Shown: positions 45,478 through 53,547 of the stretch, one piece after another | Position numbering within the stretch: position 1 is the first letter of the stretch | Layout: every line of letters starts with the position of its first letter | DNA from: CAVUCH01 sp963697705 | Lineage (GTDB): Bacteria; Acidobacteriota; Vicinamibacteria; Vicinamibacterales; JAENWD01 | Reading direction: 5' to 3' | Assembly: GCA_963697705.1 (NCBI GenBank) | Contig: CAVOPA010000013.1 | Span: 1 to 64,000, forward strand | DNA length: 64,000 bases | Translations under genes and position numbers: made by a program | The notes under the pieces: generated by a model | What the model was told of the DNA's origin: nothing | What the model saw: the letters and a program-made list of their open reading frames with translations, nothing else | Databases searched by the model: none

Positions 45478-46005
45478 GTGCTCCGGGAGATCGAGAACGC
45501 ACGCTTCGAGCGCAGGCTCACGCTCGCCGGGCGCCGCTACCGGCTCGTGCGCGGCGCCACCCCGCTCGCGCGTGCCTGGGGAGCGCGCCGCCAGCGCGCG
45601 CTCGAGGCCCGCGCGCGCGCGGCGCCCGTGTCGCTCGTGGCCGATGCCCGCCGGACGTGCTGGTGGTTCGAGGGACGCTTCTACTGGGCGGACGCGGAGC
45701 TCGCCGAGGGCGACGTGCTCGCCCTGGTGCGCGAGCGTGAGCGGCGGCTGCGGCGTCGTCTCGAGCGCGCCCACGCGGCGCTGGCGGGCGGCGCGCGCGA
45801 CCCATCCGGCCGGAGGCCGATCCCGCGCGAGGTGAGGCTGGCCGTGTTCGAGCGCGACGGCGGCCGCTGCGTCGAGTGCGGGTCGAGCTTCGAGCTCCAA
45901 TACGACCACCTCATCCCGCTCGCCCTCGGTGGAGGCAGCGGAACGGACAACCTCCAGCTGCTCTGCGCCGACTGCAACCGCCGCAAGGGAGCGGCGCTCG
46001 CGTGA
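45478..46005 (+). CDS. HNH endonuclease
   Basis: 175 residues. C-terminal HNH domain: CVECGSSFELQYDHLIPLALGGGSGTDNLQLLCADCNRRKG, with the catalytic DH, the Asn and the CxxC/CxxC zinc ribbon; N-terminal 100 residues are a strongly basic helical region without a known domain. Could be a restriction, repair or mobile-element nuclease. GTG is 6 bases after TAGCCT (45466-45471). No methyltransferase or transposase is adjacent. Confidence 0.82.
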   Translation: MLREIENARFERRLTLAGRRYRLVRGATPLARAWGARRQRALEARARAAPVSLVADARRTCWWFEGRFYWADAELAEGDVLALVRERERRLRRRLERAHAALAGGARDPSGRRPIPREVRLAVFERDGGRCVECGSSFELQYDHLIPLALGGGSGTDNLQLLCADCNRRKGAALA

Positions 46006-46052
46006 GGTTGTGCCTGGCCACGCGCCACCAGGCGGAATAGGGTGCTCCGCAG

Positions 46053-47016
46053 ATGAGGATTCGAGCGGGTCGCCGCCCGGCCCGCGTAGCGCTCGCCGTC
46101 GCGCTCGCCCTGCTCGTCTCGCTGCTCGCGGCCGGTACATCGGCCGCGCGTGCGCCCTGCAACGGCGACCGGAGCCTGTGCGACCGCCACTTCGACCACG
46201 TGGTGCTGCCTGCCGCCCACAACGCCATGTCGGCCGCGTCGCTCGGCTGTTGCCTTCCCGAACCAGCAGGTCGGGATTCCCGACCAGCTCGCCCAGGGGG
46301 TCCGCGGCTTCCTCTTCGACACCTACTACGCCCACCGCGAGCCGGACGGCACGGTGGTGGTCGACGCCGACGCCCACGCCTCAGAGCAGCCTCTACCTCT
46401 GCCACGTGGCCTGCCAGATCGGCGCCACGCCGCTGATCGATGTGCTGCGTGCGATGCGCTCGTTCCTGAACAAGCACCCGAGGAACGTGCTCGCCATCGT
46501 GAACGAGGACTACGTGAGCCCCGTCGACTTCAACCGCGAGTTCAAGCGAGCCGGGCTGCGACGCCACGTCTGGCGCGGCCGCACGGGTCCGCGTTGGCCC
46601 ACGCTGCGCACGATGATCCGCCAGCGGCGTCAGGTCGTGGTCCTGGCCGAGCACGACTCCGGCAACGTTCCGTGGTACCACGAGGCCTACGCCGGCATCC
46701 TCCAGGAGACCAACTACAACTGGCCGCTGGCGTCGCAGATCACCGATCCCGCCAACTGGCCCGCGAGCTGCGCGCCGAACCGGGGCGGCCGCACGGGGTC
46801 GCTCTTCCTGATGAACCACTGGTCGCCGCCGTTCGGCTCCCACGCCCGCCGGCTCGGCCATCGTGAACGCCACCAACGTGCTGGTTGGGTCGTGCACGGG
46901 CCTGCCGTGCCGCCCGCGGGCTGATGCCGACGATCGTTGCCGTGGACATGTTCCAGAGCGGCGGGCTGTTCGCGGCCGTGCGCCAGCTGAACGCCGACCT
47001 CGGCAAGGGGCACTAG
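46053..47016 (+). CDS. Secreted PLC-like phosphodiesterase (about four frameshifts)
   Basis: About 321 residues. Signal peptide (ARVALAVALALLVSLLAAGTSAARA), then a PI-PLC X-like domain: DHVVLPAAHNAMSAASLGC, GIPDQLAQGVRGFLFDTYYAH (active-site region), SLYLCHVACQIGATPLIDVLRAMRSFLNKHPRNVLAIVNEDYVSP and VVVLAEHDSGNVPWYHEAYAGILQETNYNW. Frame changes near 46255, 46385, 46855 and 46915, so exact active-site residues should be rechecked. May cleave phosphatidylinositol or glycerophosphodiester head groups. ATG is 9 bases after TAGGGT (46038-46043). Shares CTAG at the stop with the convergent HxlR gene. Confidence 0.8.
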
Positions 47017-47338
47017 CCGGCCGCCGCGCCCAGCGCTCGGCCCAGGCATTGAGCCGCGGGTACAGCGCGAGCAGCTCCCTTCCCTCCGCCGTCAGGGCGT
47101 AGCCGTCGGGGCGCACCTCCACCGCCCCCGCGTCGCGCAGCTCGCGCAGGCGCGCGTTCAGCACGCTCGACGACATGCCGGCGCACTGCTCCTGGAGCGC
47201 CCGGAAGGTCAGCGGGTCCGAGCGCAACTCCCAGATCACCCGCAGTGCCCAGCGCCGCCCGAGGAGGTCGAGCAGCGCCATGATCGGCACGCCCGTCCGG
47301 GAGCCGCGGACCGGGCGTCCTGGTCTCGGTGCCGACAC
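47013..47338 (-). CDS. Second HxlR-family regulator (frameshift near 3' end)
   Basis: About 108 residues. Winged-helix core ALLDLLGRRWALRVIWELRSDPLTFRALQEQCAGMSSSVLNARLRELRDAGAVEVRPDGYALTAEGRELLALYPRLNAWAERWA. An indel near 47030 moves the frame to the stop at 47013. Unlike the 11.7-kb paralogue it lacks Cys apart from one in EQCAG. GTG 47338 is 7 bases after TATCAT (47346-47351). Divergent from the CMD gene, its likely target. Confidence 0.87.
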
Positions 47339-47352
47339 GACCCACATGATAC

Positions 47353-47369
47353 GCTTCTGAAATCGAAGC
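47353..47369 (+). promoter_or_regulatory. Inverted repeat GCTTC-N7-GAAGC between HxlR and CMD genes
   Basis: Five-base arms in the 50-base gap between the divergent start codons, next to the TATCAT of the regulator. Position suits an operator for the HxlR protein acting on both directions. No -10 for the CMD gene is clear. Confidence 0.45.
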
Positions 47370-47388
47370 ACCACCGCGCATCGAGCCG

Positions 47389-47931
47389 TTGTCGCCGCCA
47401 TACGAGCCGGAGCTCGAGCAGCTGCTCGTGCGGATGACCGGGACCGACGCCGTGGACCCGCTCAAGCTGTTCCGCACGCTCGCGGTGAACGAGGCGATCG
47501 CCTCGCGGATGAGGCCGCTCGGGGCCGGTCTCCTCGGACACCCGACGATCGCGCCGCGCGACCGGGAGATCGTCATCTCCCGTGCCACAGCCCGTTGCGG
47601 CGCGGAGTACGAGTGGGGCGTGCACGCTGTGGCCTTCGGCCGGGCGCTCGGGCTGGGCGACGCCCAGCTCGCCGCGACGGTGCACGGCTCGCCCGCCGAT
47701 CCGGCCTGGTCGGAGCACGACGGCCTGCTGATCGAGCTCGTGGACGAGCTCCACGACACCGCCACCGTCTCGGACGGGCTCTGGAGCCGGCTCGCCGCCG
47801 AGTGGAGCCCGGGCCAGCTCGTGGAGCTGCTGGTGCTCGCAGGCTGGTACCGCCTGATCTCGCAGGTGATCAACGCCTGCGGCGTCCAGCACGAGGACTG
47901 GGCCGAGCGCTTCCCGGCCCCGCCCGACTAG
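47389..47931 (+). CDS. Carboxymuconolactone decarboxylase-family protein
   Basis: 180 residues. AhpD/CMD fold: PLGAGLLGHPTIAPRDREIVISRATARCGAEYEWGVHAVAFGRALGLGDAQLAATVHG and LVELLVLAGWYRLISQVINACGVQ. The AhpD ExxCxxCxxH redox motif is present only as RCGAEYEWGVH, with one Cys, so peroxidase activity is doubtful; lactone or dehydratase-like roles are open. TTG 47389 is the best start. It is divergent from the HxlR gene, and shares CTAG at its stop with the SRPBCC gene. Confidence 0.85.
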   Translation: MSPPYEPELEQLLVRMTGTDAVDPLKLFRTLAVNEAIASRMRPLGAGLLGHPTIAPRDREIVISRATARCGAEYEWGVHAVAFGRALGLGDAQLAATVHGSPADPAWSEHDGLLIELVDELHDTATVSDGLWSRLAAEWSPGQLVELLVLAGWYRLISQVINACGVQHEDWAERFPAPPD

Positions 47932-48467
47932 CCCGCGCCCAGCGTCCGCGCCCCGGCCACCGACTCGCGGCAGACGTAGCGGAAGTGCGCCAGCCAGAAG
48001 CGCCGGAGCGCCCGGTAGGCCGGGCCCTCGGCCACCTCCCAGGAACCGAAGCCGCTGCGCTGTGAGTCCAGCGCGGCGAAGCGGTAGCTGTGCAGCGCGT
48101 GGAAGCCGGGCGCCGTGACCTCCCACGTCACTCGGTCGTGCGGCTCCATCTCCACGATCTCCGCCGTGGCCGGGAGCTTGTAGAGGTAGCGCGACTCGAT
48201 CGGGTTGAAGGCGAACCGGAGCGTCGCGCCCACCCGCAGGTCGCCGCCCTTGACCGAGGAGCGCCAGAAGCACGGGTTCCAGGTGGGCCAGCGCGGAACG
48301 TCGAGGAAGGTGGCCCACAGGCGCTCCACCGGCAGGGCCACCTCCGCCCACCCCTGCACCGGCAGCGGCGGCGAGTGCGCGATCGTGCCGCGGCGGCCAC
48401 TCGGCTGCGGGCCCGCGAAGGGATCCGCGGGGGCCGGGCCGGCAGCGGCTGCTTGGACGTCGGACAC
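47928..48467 (-). CDS. SRPBCC/polyketide cyclase-type lipid-binding protein
   Basis: 179 residues. START/SRPBCC pattern: VQGWAEVALPVERLWATFLDVPRWPTWNPCFWRSSVKGGDLRVGATLRFAFNPIESRYLYKLPATAEIVEMEPHDRVTWEVTAPGFHALHSYRFAALD, a beta-grip that binds a hydrophobic ligand. The first 35 residues are disordered and Pro/Ala-rich. GTG is 9 bases after GATACT (48477-48482). Ligand unknown. Confidence 0.82.
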   Translation of the reverse strand: MSDVQAAAAGPAPADPFAGPQPSGRRGTIAHSPPLPVQGWAEVALPVERLWATFLDVPRWPTWNPCFWRSSVKGGDLRVGATLRFAFNPIESRYLYKLPATAEIVEMEPHDRVTWEVTAPGFHALHSYRFAALDSQRSGFGSWEVAEGPAYRALRRFWLAHFRYVCRESVAGARTLGAG

Positions 48468-48533
48468 GCGGCCCTCAGTATCCCCGTCTCGGCGCGAAAG
48501 CGCTTGCGGGTCGCTAGCTTCCGGCGCCCGGCC

Positions 48534-49736
48534 ATGCGACCCAGGAGACGAGAGCTGCCGATGGTGGTGGCCGCGGCGGCGGTCGCGGCCCTCGCGACGG
48601 CCGTCCCCGCGGTGGCCATCCCGTGGGACCCGGGTGGCGCCGTGCCCCCCGGCCGCACACCGCCCGCGCAGCGGCCCGACCCCGACTGCGACCAGAGCTA
48701 TGCCGATGACCGCCCGCGCGGCGGCCCGGCGGTGCGCTTCGGAATCGGCCCCCGTCTCGCCGGGGAGGCGGGCTCGAGCCAGACCACGCCCACCGTTCGC
48801 GAGGACGTAGGCAAGCGCGACGCGGCCCTGAGGCGCCTCAAGGGCCGGAAGTTCCTGGCCGTGCGTCTCAACCGGCTCTTCCAGGCCGACGGCCGCTCGG
48901 GCATCGCCGAGTTCAAGCGGATGGCAGCGCACTACGCCCGGCTCGGCCTCGAGGTGGAGCTGCAGGTGCGCTACCACCCGCTCGACCGGGACGACGGCGA
49001 CATCGGCAAGTGGCTGCGCTTCGTCCGCTCGGTCGTGCGCGCCTTCGGCCCCAACCGGAGCGTCACCGGCCTCCAGATCACGAACGAGGTGAACATCGAC
49101 TACTCGAAGAACACCTCCGACGGCTTCTACAAGCGAGCGGTGGACGCGCTCGTAGAGGGTGTGATCACGGCCAAGCGAACCTCCCTGAAGCTGGGCTACC
49201 GCCACCAGCGGATCGGGTTCAACTACGCCTTCCGCTCCTCCGGCGCCGTACACGCCACCGACGCCGCGTTCTGGCGCGCGGTGGGCCGGCGCGGCGGCGC
49301 CCGGCTGCGGAAGGCCACCGACTGGATCGGGCTCGACATCTACCCCGGCACGTTCACCCCCGGGATCCTCCTGCCGGTTCCGATCGCCGACTTCGGCGAT
49401 TCGTTCCTCGAGGGCGTGGCCCAGCTGCGCGAGTGCTACATGCCGAAGGCCGGCTTCAAGCGCTCCACGCCGCTGCGCATCGAGGAGACGGGCTACCCGA
49501 CCGGCCCCGGCCGCACAGAGGCCACCCAGCTCAGAGCGGTGCGCGAGCTCGTGCGAACGGCCGTGGCGTACCGGGGCACGTACGGGATCAGCGACTTCCG
49601 CTGGTTCGGGCTGCGCGACAACAACAGCGCGGGGCCGACCTTCCAGTCCTTCTTCGGGCTCCTCGACGACGACTACGCGCCGAAGCCGGGATTCGCCGAG
49701 TACCGCCGGCTCATCGCCCGGTACGGCCGCCGCTGA
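48534..49736 (+). CDS. Secreted clan GH-A type glycoside hydrolase
   Basis: 400 residues. Signal peptide (ELPMVVAAAAVAALATAVPAVAIP), then an (alpha/beta)8 barrel: LEVELQVRYHP, SVTGLQITNEVNID with the acid/base Glu after Asn, TDWIGLDIYPG, LRIEETGYPTGPGRTEATQLRAVRELVRTA with the nucleophile Glu, and FRWFGLRDNNSAGPTFQSFFGLLDDDY. Resembles endo-beta-glycanases; exact family not assignable by eye. TAGCTT lies 13 bases before the ATG. Confidence 0.8.
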   Translation: MRPRRRELPMVVAAAAVAALATAVPAVAIPWDPGGAVPPGRTPPAQRPDPDCDQSYADDRPRGGPAVRFGIGPRLAGEAGSSQTTPTVREDVGKRDAALRRLKGRKFLAVRLNRLFQADGRSGIAEFKRMAAHYARLGLEVELQVRYHPLDRDDGDIGKWLRFVRSVVRAFGPNRSVTGLQITNEVNIDYSKNTSDGFYKRAVDALVEGVITAKRTSLKLGYRHQRIGFNYAFRSSGAVHATDAAFWRAVGRRGGARLRKATDWIGLDIYPGTFTPGILLPVPIADFGDSFLEGVAQLRECYMPKAGFKRSTPLRIEETGYPTGPGRTEATQLRAVRELVRTAVAYRGTYGISDFRWFGLRDNNSAGPTFQSFFGLLDDDYAPKPGFAEYRRLIARYGRR

Positions 49737-50643
49737 TCAGGCGGCGGGCGCCCGCGCGGCCACGATCCACGTGGACGCCGGGGCCCACACCCCGTCGGGC
49801 CGCTGGAACTCGGCTGAGCTCGTCGCGGAGGCGGGCCTCGATGCGCGGCCTCACCTCGTTCGCGTCGTCGCCCGCCAGGCGGATCACCTCGCCCGCCGGG
49901 CCGAGCGCGGTCACGAGCTCCACGGCCCCGTCCAGGTCGTCGCCCATCTTGATGTCGAGGTCGGTCCGCGTGAGCACCACGTCCTGGAACCCGGCTGCCA
50001 GCAGGACCGAGCTCGTCGTGTCCGCGTCCGCCATCGAGAACGGGCCGGGACCGCAGGTGGGCTCGTCAGAGTCCTCGTTGCGCTCGAGGAACTCGGCCAC
50101 GAGTAGCTCCGCGCGGTGGAGCCAGTCGTTGTCGAGCTTGCGGCGCCAGACGACCATCGTCAGGAGGCCGCCGGGCACGAGGGCGAGCCTGACGTTGCGC
50201 AGCGCCGCCACCGGGTTGGCGAAGAACATCGTGCCCATGCGCGAGAACGCGCGGTCGAAGTGCTCGTCGAACTCGGTCACCTGAACGTCGCCGACGACGA
50301 AGCGCACGTTGCCGAGCGCGGCCTGCTCCGCCTCCGCTCGGGCAACCTCGATGAAGCGCGGGGCCACGTCGATTCCAACGACCCCGCCGTCGGGTCCGAC
50401 CAAGCCGGCAATCCGCTGGCTGGTGTCCCCGAACCCGCAGCCCACGTCGAGCACGCGCTCGCCGGGCTCGGGCGGGTACAGCGCCAGGCAGCGCTCCCCG
50501 TGTGCCCCGAGGCCGGCGGTCACCAGGTGGCGGAAGCTCACGAAGCGATCGAAGAGCGGGCCGTTCCAGGCCTCGAGCGTCTCCTCGTTCGAGGGGGCCA
50601 CCGGCTTGAGGTCCTGCGCGTGGCCAGGCGCGCCCGGTTCCAT
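49737..50643 (-). CDS. SAM-dependent class I methyltransferase (3' frameshift)
   Basis: About 302 residues. SAM motif I in VLDVGCGFGDTSQRIAGLVGPDGGVVGIDVAPRFIEVARAEAEQAALGNVRFVVGDVQVTEFDEHFDRAFSRMGTMFF, motif post-I with Asp; the end (RPDGVWAPASTWIVAARAP) is in another frame, with an indel near 49805. The acceptor is unknown. ATG is 7 bases after TACCAT (50651-50656). Copy C of the dispersed element lies just upstream of its promoter. Confidence 0.85.
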
Positions 50644-50701
50644 GGGGGTGATGGTAGCGCCGCGTACGGCAGCAGGTGGGGTGTCGCAGCCGGCTCTGCC
50701 G

Positions 50702-50832
50702 TCCGGTTGCGGCGTGGTGTCCCGTGACGGTCGCGTGCGCGGCCCGCATCCACGAGAGAACGTTGGGGCAGTTCCCCTACCGTTCCACTCGATTCCGGCG
50801 GGTCACGGCCGACGACCCGAACGTGACGGGAC
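50702..50832 (+). repeat. Dispersed structured element, copy C (shorter)
   Basis: Shares with copies A and B the GGCGTGGTGTCC block, the stem-loop and the tail ATTCCGGCGGGTCACGGCC/GACCCGAACGTGACGG. The hairpin (50753-50791) has CGAG/CTCG, GAACG/CGTTC and GGGG/CCCC, the inner stem differing in sequence from A and B but still paired. It lies between the 3' end of the helicase gene and the methyltransferase promoter, both on the other strand; nothing else is seen in the 219-base gap. Confidence 0.75.
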
Positions 50833-50862
50833 GCCGACGACAGCGCGCCGCGCCGGCGGCGC

Positions 50863-52098
50863 TCAGCGAGCCGAGGAACGCCCGCGGCGGGAGCGCGAGC
50901 GGCGCCCGCCGCCCCCGTTTCCGCCGGCTCCGTTCCGGGGGGCTCCGGTGCGGCCGTTCGCATGGCCCCCGCGGCGCTCGCCGCCCAGGCCGGCCTGCTC
51001 GAACTCGGCGTGCAGCCGGAGACCGTGGGCGATCTTCCGGACGTCCATCGCGTCCTCGTGCGTCACGAAGGTGGTGCCGCGCCCGGTGCGACCGGCCCGA
51101 GCGGTCCGGCCGACGCGATGCACGTAGCCGTCGCCGTCGGCGGGCGGGTCGAAGTTGATCACGTGACCGACGTGGTCGATGTCGAGCCCGCGCGCGGCGA
51201 CGTCGGTGGCCACGAGCGTGGCCACGTGGCCGGACGCGAAGCTCGCCAGCGCGCGCTCCCGCTGCCCCTGGGACTTGTTCCCGTGCATGGCGAGCGCCTC
51301 CAGCTTGCGCGCGCGCAGGCGCTTGACGAGGCGGTCGGCGCCGTGCTTGGTCCGCACGAACACCAGGTTGCGCTCGGAGTCCTCGCCGCGAAGCTCGCCC
51401 ACGAGCGCGTCGAGCTTCGAGTCGCGGGTCACGGCCACGAAGCGGTGCGTCACGTCGGCGGGCTGCTCGGGATGGGGCGCGTGCTCGTGCCGGCGGGCGT
51501 TGTGGGTGTACTCGTCGGCCACCCGGGCCACGACACCCTCGAGGGTGGCCGAGAAGAAGAGCGTCTGCCGCTCGCGCGGGAGGCAGTCGACGATGCGGTC
51601 AACCGCCGGGCGGAAGCCCATGTCGAGCATGCGATCGGCCTCGTCGAGCACCAGGATGCGGGCGTGATCGAGCGCAAAGGCGCGGCGCCCGATCAGGTCC
51701 TCCAGGCGACCGGGAGTGGCGACCAGGATGTGGGCGCGGCGGGCGAGCTTCGACTGACGCTCGATGCCGGCGCCTCCGTAGACCGCGGCGATCGAGAGCG
51801 CGCGGGCATGCGCCAGCGGACGCAGCTCCTCCACGATCTGACCGGCCAGCTCGCGGGTGGGAACCACCACGAGGGCGCTCGGGCGCGGATCGGTGGCCTC
51901 CAGGAGGTCCACGATCGGTGCTCCGAAGGCGAGCGTCTTGCCCGACCCGGTCGGCGACTTGACGAGCACGTCGCGTCCAGCGCGGACGTCGGGCATCACG
52001 AGTTGCTGAACGGGGAACGGCTCACGTATGCCCTTGGCTGCAAGGGCCTCGACCACAGCGTTTGACACGCCCAGGTCGGCGAAGGTTTGCTTATTCAT
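50863..52098 (-). CDS. DEAD-box ATP-dependent RNA helicase
   Basis: 411 residues. Q motif and helicase motifs in order: FADLGVSNAVVEALAAKGIREPFPVQ, SPTGSGKT (I), PTRELA (Ia), TPGRLEDL (Ib), VLDEADRM (II, DEAD), FSATLE (III), TLVATDVAARGLDI (V), HRVGRTARAGRTGR (VI); basic Gly/Arg-rich tail for RNA binding. It unwinds structured RNA, with ribosome assembly or cold adaptation the usual role. Strong Shine-Dalgarno AAGGAG 5 bases before ATG 52098, which picks that start over the upstream frame. Divergent from cspA. Confidence 0.94.
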   Translation of the reverse strand: MNKQTFADLGVSNAVVEALAAKGIREPFPVQQLVMPDVRAGRDVLVKSPTGSGKTLAFGAPIVDLLEATDPRPSALVVVPTRELAGQIVEELRPLAHARALSIAAVYGGAGIERQSKLARRAHILVATPGRLEDLIGRRAFALDHARILVLDEADRMLDMGFRPAVDRIVDCLPRERQTLFFSATLEGVVARVADEYTHNARRHEHAPHPEQPADVTHRFVAVTRDSKLDALVGELRGEDSERNLVFVRTKHGADRLVKRLRARKLEALAMHGNKSQGQRERALASFASGHVATLVATDVAARGLDIDHVGHVINFDPPADGDGYVHRVGRTARAGRTGRGTTFVTHEDAMDVRKIAHGLRLHAEFEQAGLGGERRGGHANGRTGAPRNGAGGNGGGGRRSRSRRGRSSAR

Positions 52099-52352
52099 GT
52101 GACTCCTTGTTTGGCGGCCGCGGGGGCCGCAAGACGATTCGGGAGATTCGACTGACCCGGACCGCCGGAGCGCACGAGACAAGAACCTCGCGGACGGCAT
52201 GGCCGCCCACGTGACTGAAGCTAGCAGCTTCGCACTGCTAGCGTCCCGGCCTAGGTCCAGCCTCGAGGGGCTGGGAAAAGAAGTGCGAGCGGTCGCAGTC
52301 GTTGCTCGATGGGCACCTCAGCGTACGCAGCACAACGACGTGGGAGGTACCC

Positions 52353-52556
52353 ATGGCAACAGGAACAGTGAAGTGGTTCAGCGACGACAAGGGCTTCGGC
52401 TTCGTCACCCCTGACGAGCCGGGCAAGGACCTGTTCGTGCATCACAGCGAGATCGCAGGCGAGGGCTTCCGCTCTCTGGCCGACGGCGCGCGCGTGGAGT
52501 ACGAGGCTCAGCCCGGCGACAAGGGACCGAAGGCGGTCAACGTTCGCACGATCTGA
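52353..52556 (+). CDS. cspA: Cold-shock protein (CspA family)
   Basis: 67 residues. RNP-1 and RNP-2 motifs: MATGTVKWFSDDKGFGFVTPD and DLFVHHSEIAGEGF, ending PKAVNVRTI. Binds single-stranded RNA or DNA and melts structure. GGAGG 5 bases before the ATG. The 250-base gap to the divergent helicase start is long for this genome and contains the palindrome GAAGCTAGCAGCTTC and TAGCGT (52239-52244), consistent with a structured 5' leader of about 100 bases like that of other csp mRNAs (inference). Confidence 0.95.
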   Translation: MATGTVKWFSDDKGFGFVTPDEPGKDLFVHHSEIAGEGFRSLADGARVEYEAQPGDKGPKAVNVRTI

Positions 52557-52579
52557 TCGCGCGAGACTTCGCTTGAGCT

Positions 52580-52607
52580 CGAAAGCCGCCCGCAAGGGCG
52601 GCTTTCG
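52580..52607. terminator. Strong hairpin after cspA
   Basis: Perfect 12-bp stem CGAAAGCCGCCC/GGGCGGCTTTCG with a GCAA tetraloop, 24 bases after the cspA stop and 16 before the opposing gene's stop. Followed by CGTCGTTCC rather than a T-run. Serves both directions; the clearest terminator in the window. Confidence 0.8.
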
Positions 52608-52622
52608 TCGTTCCGGGCCGGC

Positions 52623-53531
52623 CTAGGGGTCGATCACGTTGCGCGGATCGGGGCGGCGCTCGGGCGGCGCCTGGCTGTAGTCGCCGAACGGCCCGTCGCG
52701 CTCGGCCACCGCCGCGCCCAGGCCTTCGTCCTCGACGAGGCGGATGAAGCGCTCCGCGTCGGGGGTGTTGCGCATGAGGCCGTCCAGGATCGGGCCGAGC
52801 GTCTGCGTGGCCCCGAGCCCCATGTTCTCGTAGGCCTGGTTGACCACGAGCTTCTGGGCCGCGAGCTGCGACGCGGGGATCGAGGCGAGCCCGGCCGCCA
52901 GCTCGGCCACCGTGGCCTCGAGCTCCGCGAACGGGACGGCGCGGTTGATCAGGCCCACGTCGGCCGCCTCGCTCCCGGTGAGCGGCTTGCCGGTGAGGGC
53001 GTGCTCCTTGGCCTTCGCGAGGCCGAGCCGGTAGATCCACATGCCGGACAGGTAGGCGCCCCACATGCGGCTGTACGGCGTGCCGATCACCGCGTCCTCG
53101 CTGGCGATCACGAGGTCGGCGCAGAGCGCGAAGTCGCTGCCGCCGCCCACGCACCAGCCGTGCACCTGGGCGATCACCGGCTTGGGCGCGCGCCAGACGC
53201 TCATGAACTTCTGGGTGGGCGCGATCTCCGGCGCGGTCGCGAGCGCGAAGTCCTTCCCGGGATCCCAGCGCCCGTCGCTGGTGATCCACTCGTCCCAGTG
53301 GTGGAAGCCCTCGCCGAAGTCGTAGCCGGCGCAGAAGGAGCGCCCGGCGCCCCTGACCACGATCACCTTCACCTCGGGGTCGCGCACGGCCAGCCCCACC
53401 GCCGCCTCCACCTCGTCGGGCATCGGCGGCACGATCGTGTTGAGCCGCTCGGGGCGGTTCAGCGTGATCGTGGCCACGCCGGCCTCGACCCCGTAGAGAA
53501 TCGTCTCGAAGTGATCGCCGCGGCCGGCCAT
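52623..53531 (-). CDS. Enoyl-CoA hydratase/isomerase-family protein
   Basis: 302 residues. Crotonase fold: TITLNRPERLNTIVPPMPDEVEAAV, VIVVRGAGRSFCAGYDFGEGFHHWDEW (oxyanion-hole region with an 18-residue insertion), PKPVIAQVHGWCVGGGSDFALCADLVIASEDAVIGTPYSRMWG and LPLTGSEAADVGLINRAV. Acts on an acyl-CoA; the usual hydratase Glu pair is not evident, so an alternative crotonase reaction is possible. ATG is 6 bases after TACGGT (53538-53543). Confidence 0.88.
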   Translation of the reverse strand: MAGRGDHFETILYGVEAGVATITLNRPERLNTIVPPMPDEVEAAVGLAVRDPEVKVIVVRGAGRSFCAGYDFGEGFHHWDEWITSDGRWDPGKDFALATAPEIAPTQKFMSVWRAPKPVIAQVHGWCVGGGSDFALCADLVIASEDAVIGTPYSRMWGAYLSGMWIYRLGLAKAKEHALTGKPLTGSEAADVGLINRAVPFAELEATVAELAAGLASIPASQLAAQKLVVNQAYENMGLGATQTLGPILDGLMRNTPDAERFIRLVEDEGLGAAVAERDGPFGDYSQAPPERRPDPRNVIDP

Positions 53532-53547
53532 GCCGGCACCGTAACGG

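Noticed and set aside
46863..47102. Separate small gene after the PLC-like protein
   Set aside because: Its first part (NATNVLVGSCTGLPC) is the frame-shifted continuation of the PLC-like protein, and its end lies in the opposing HxlR gene.
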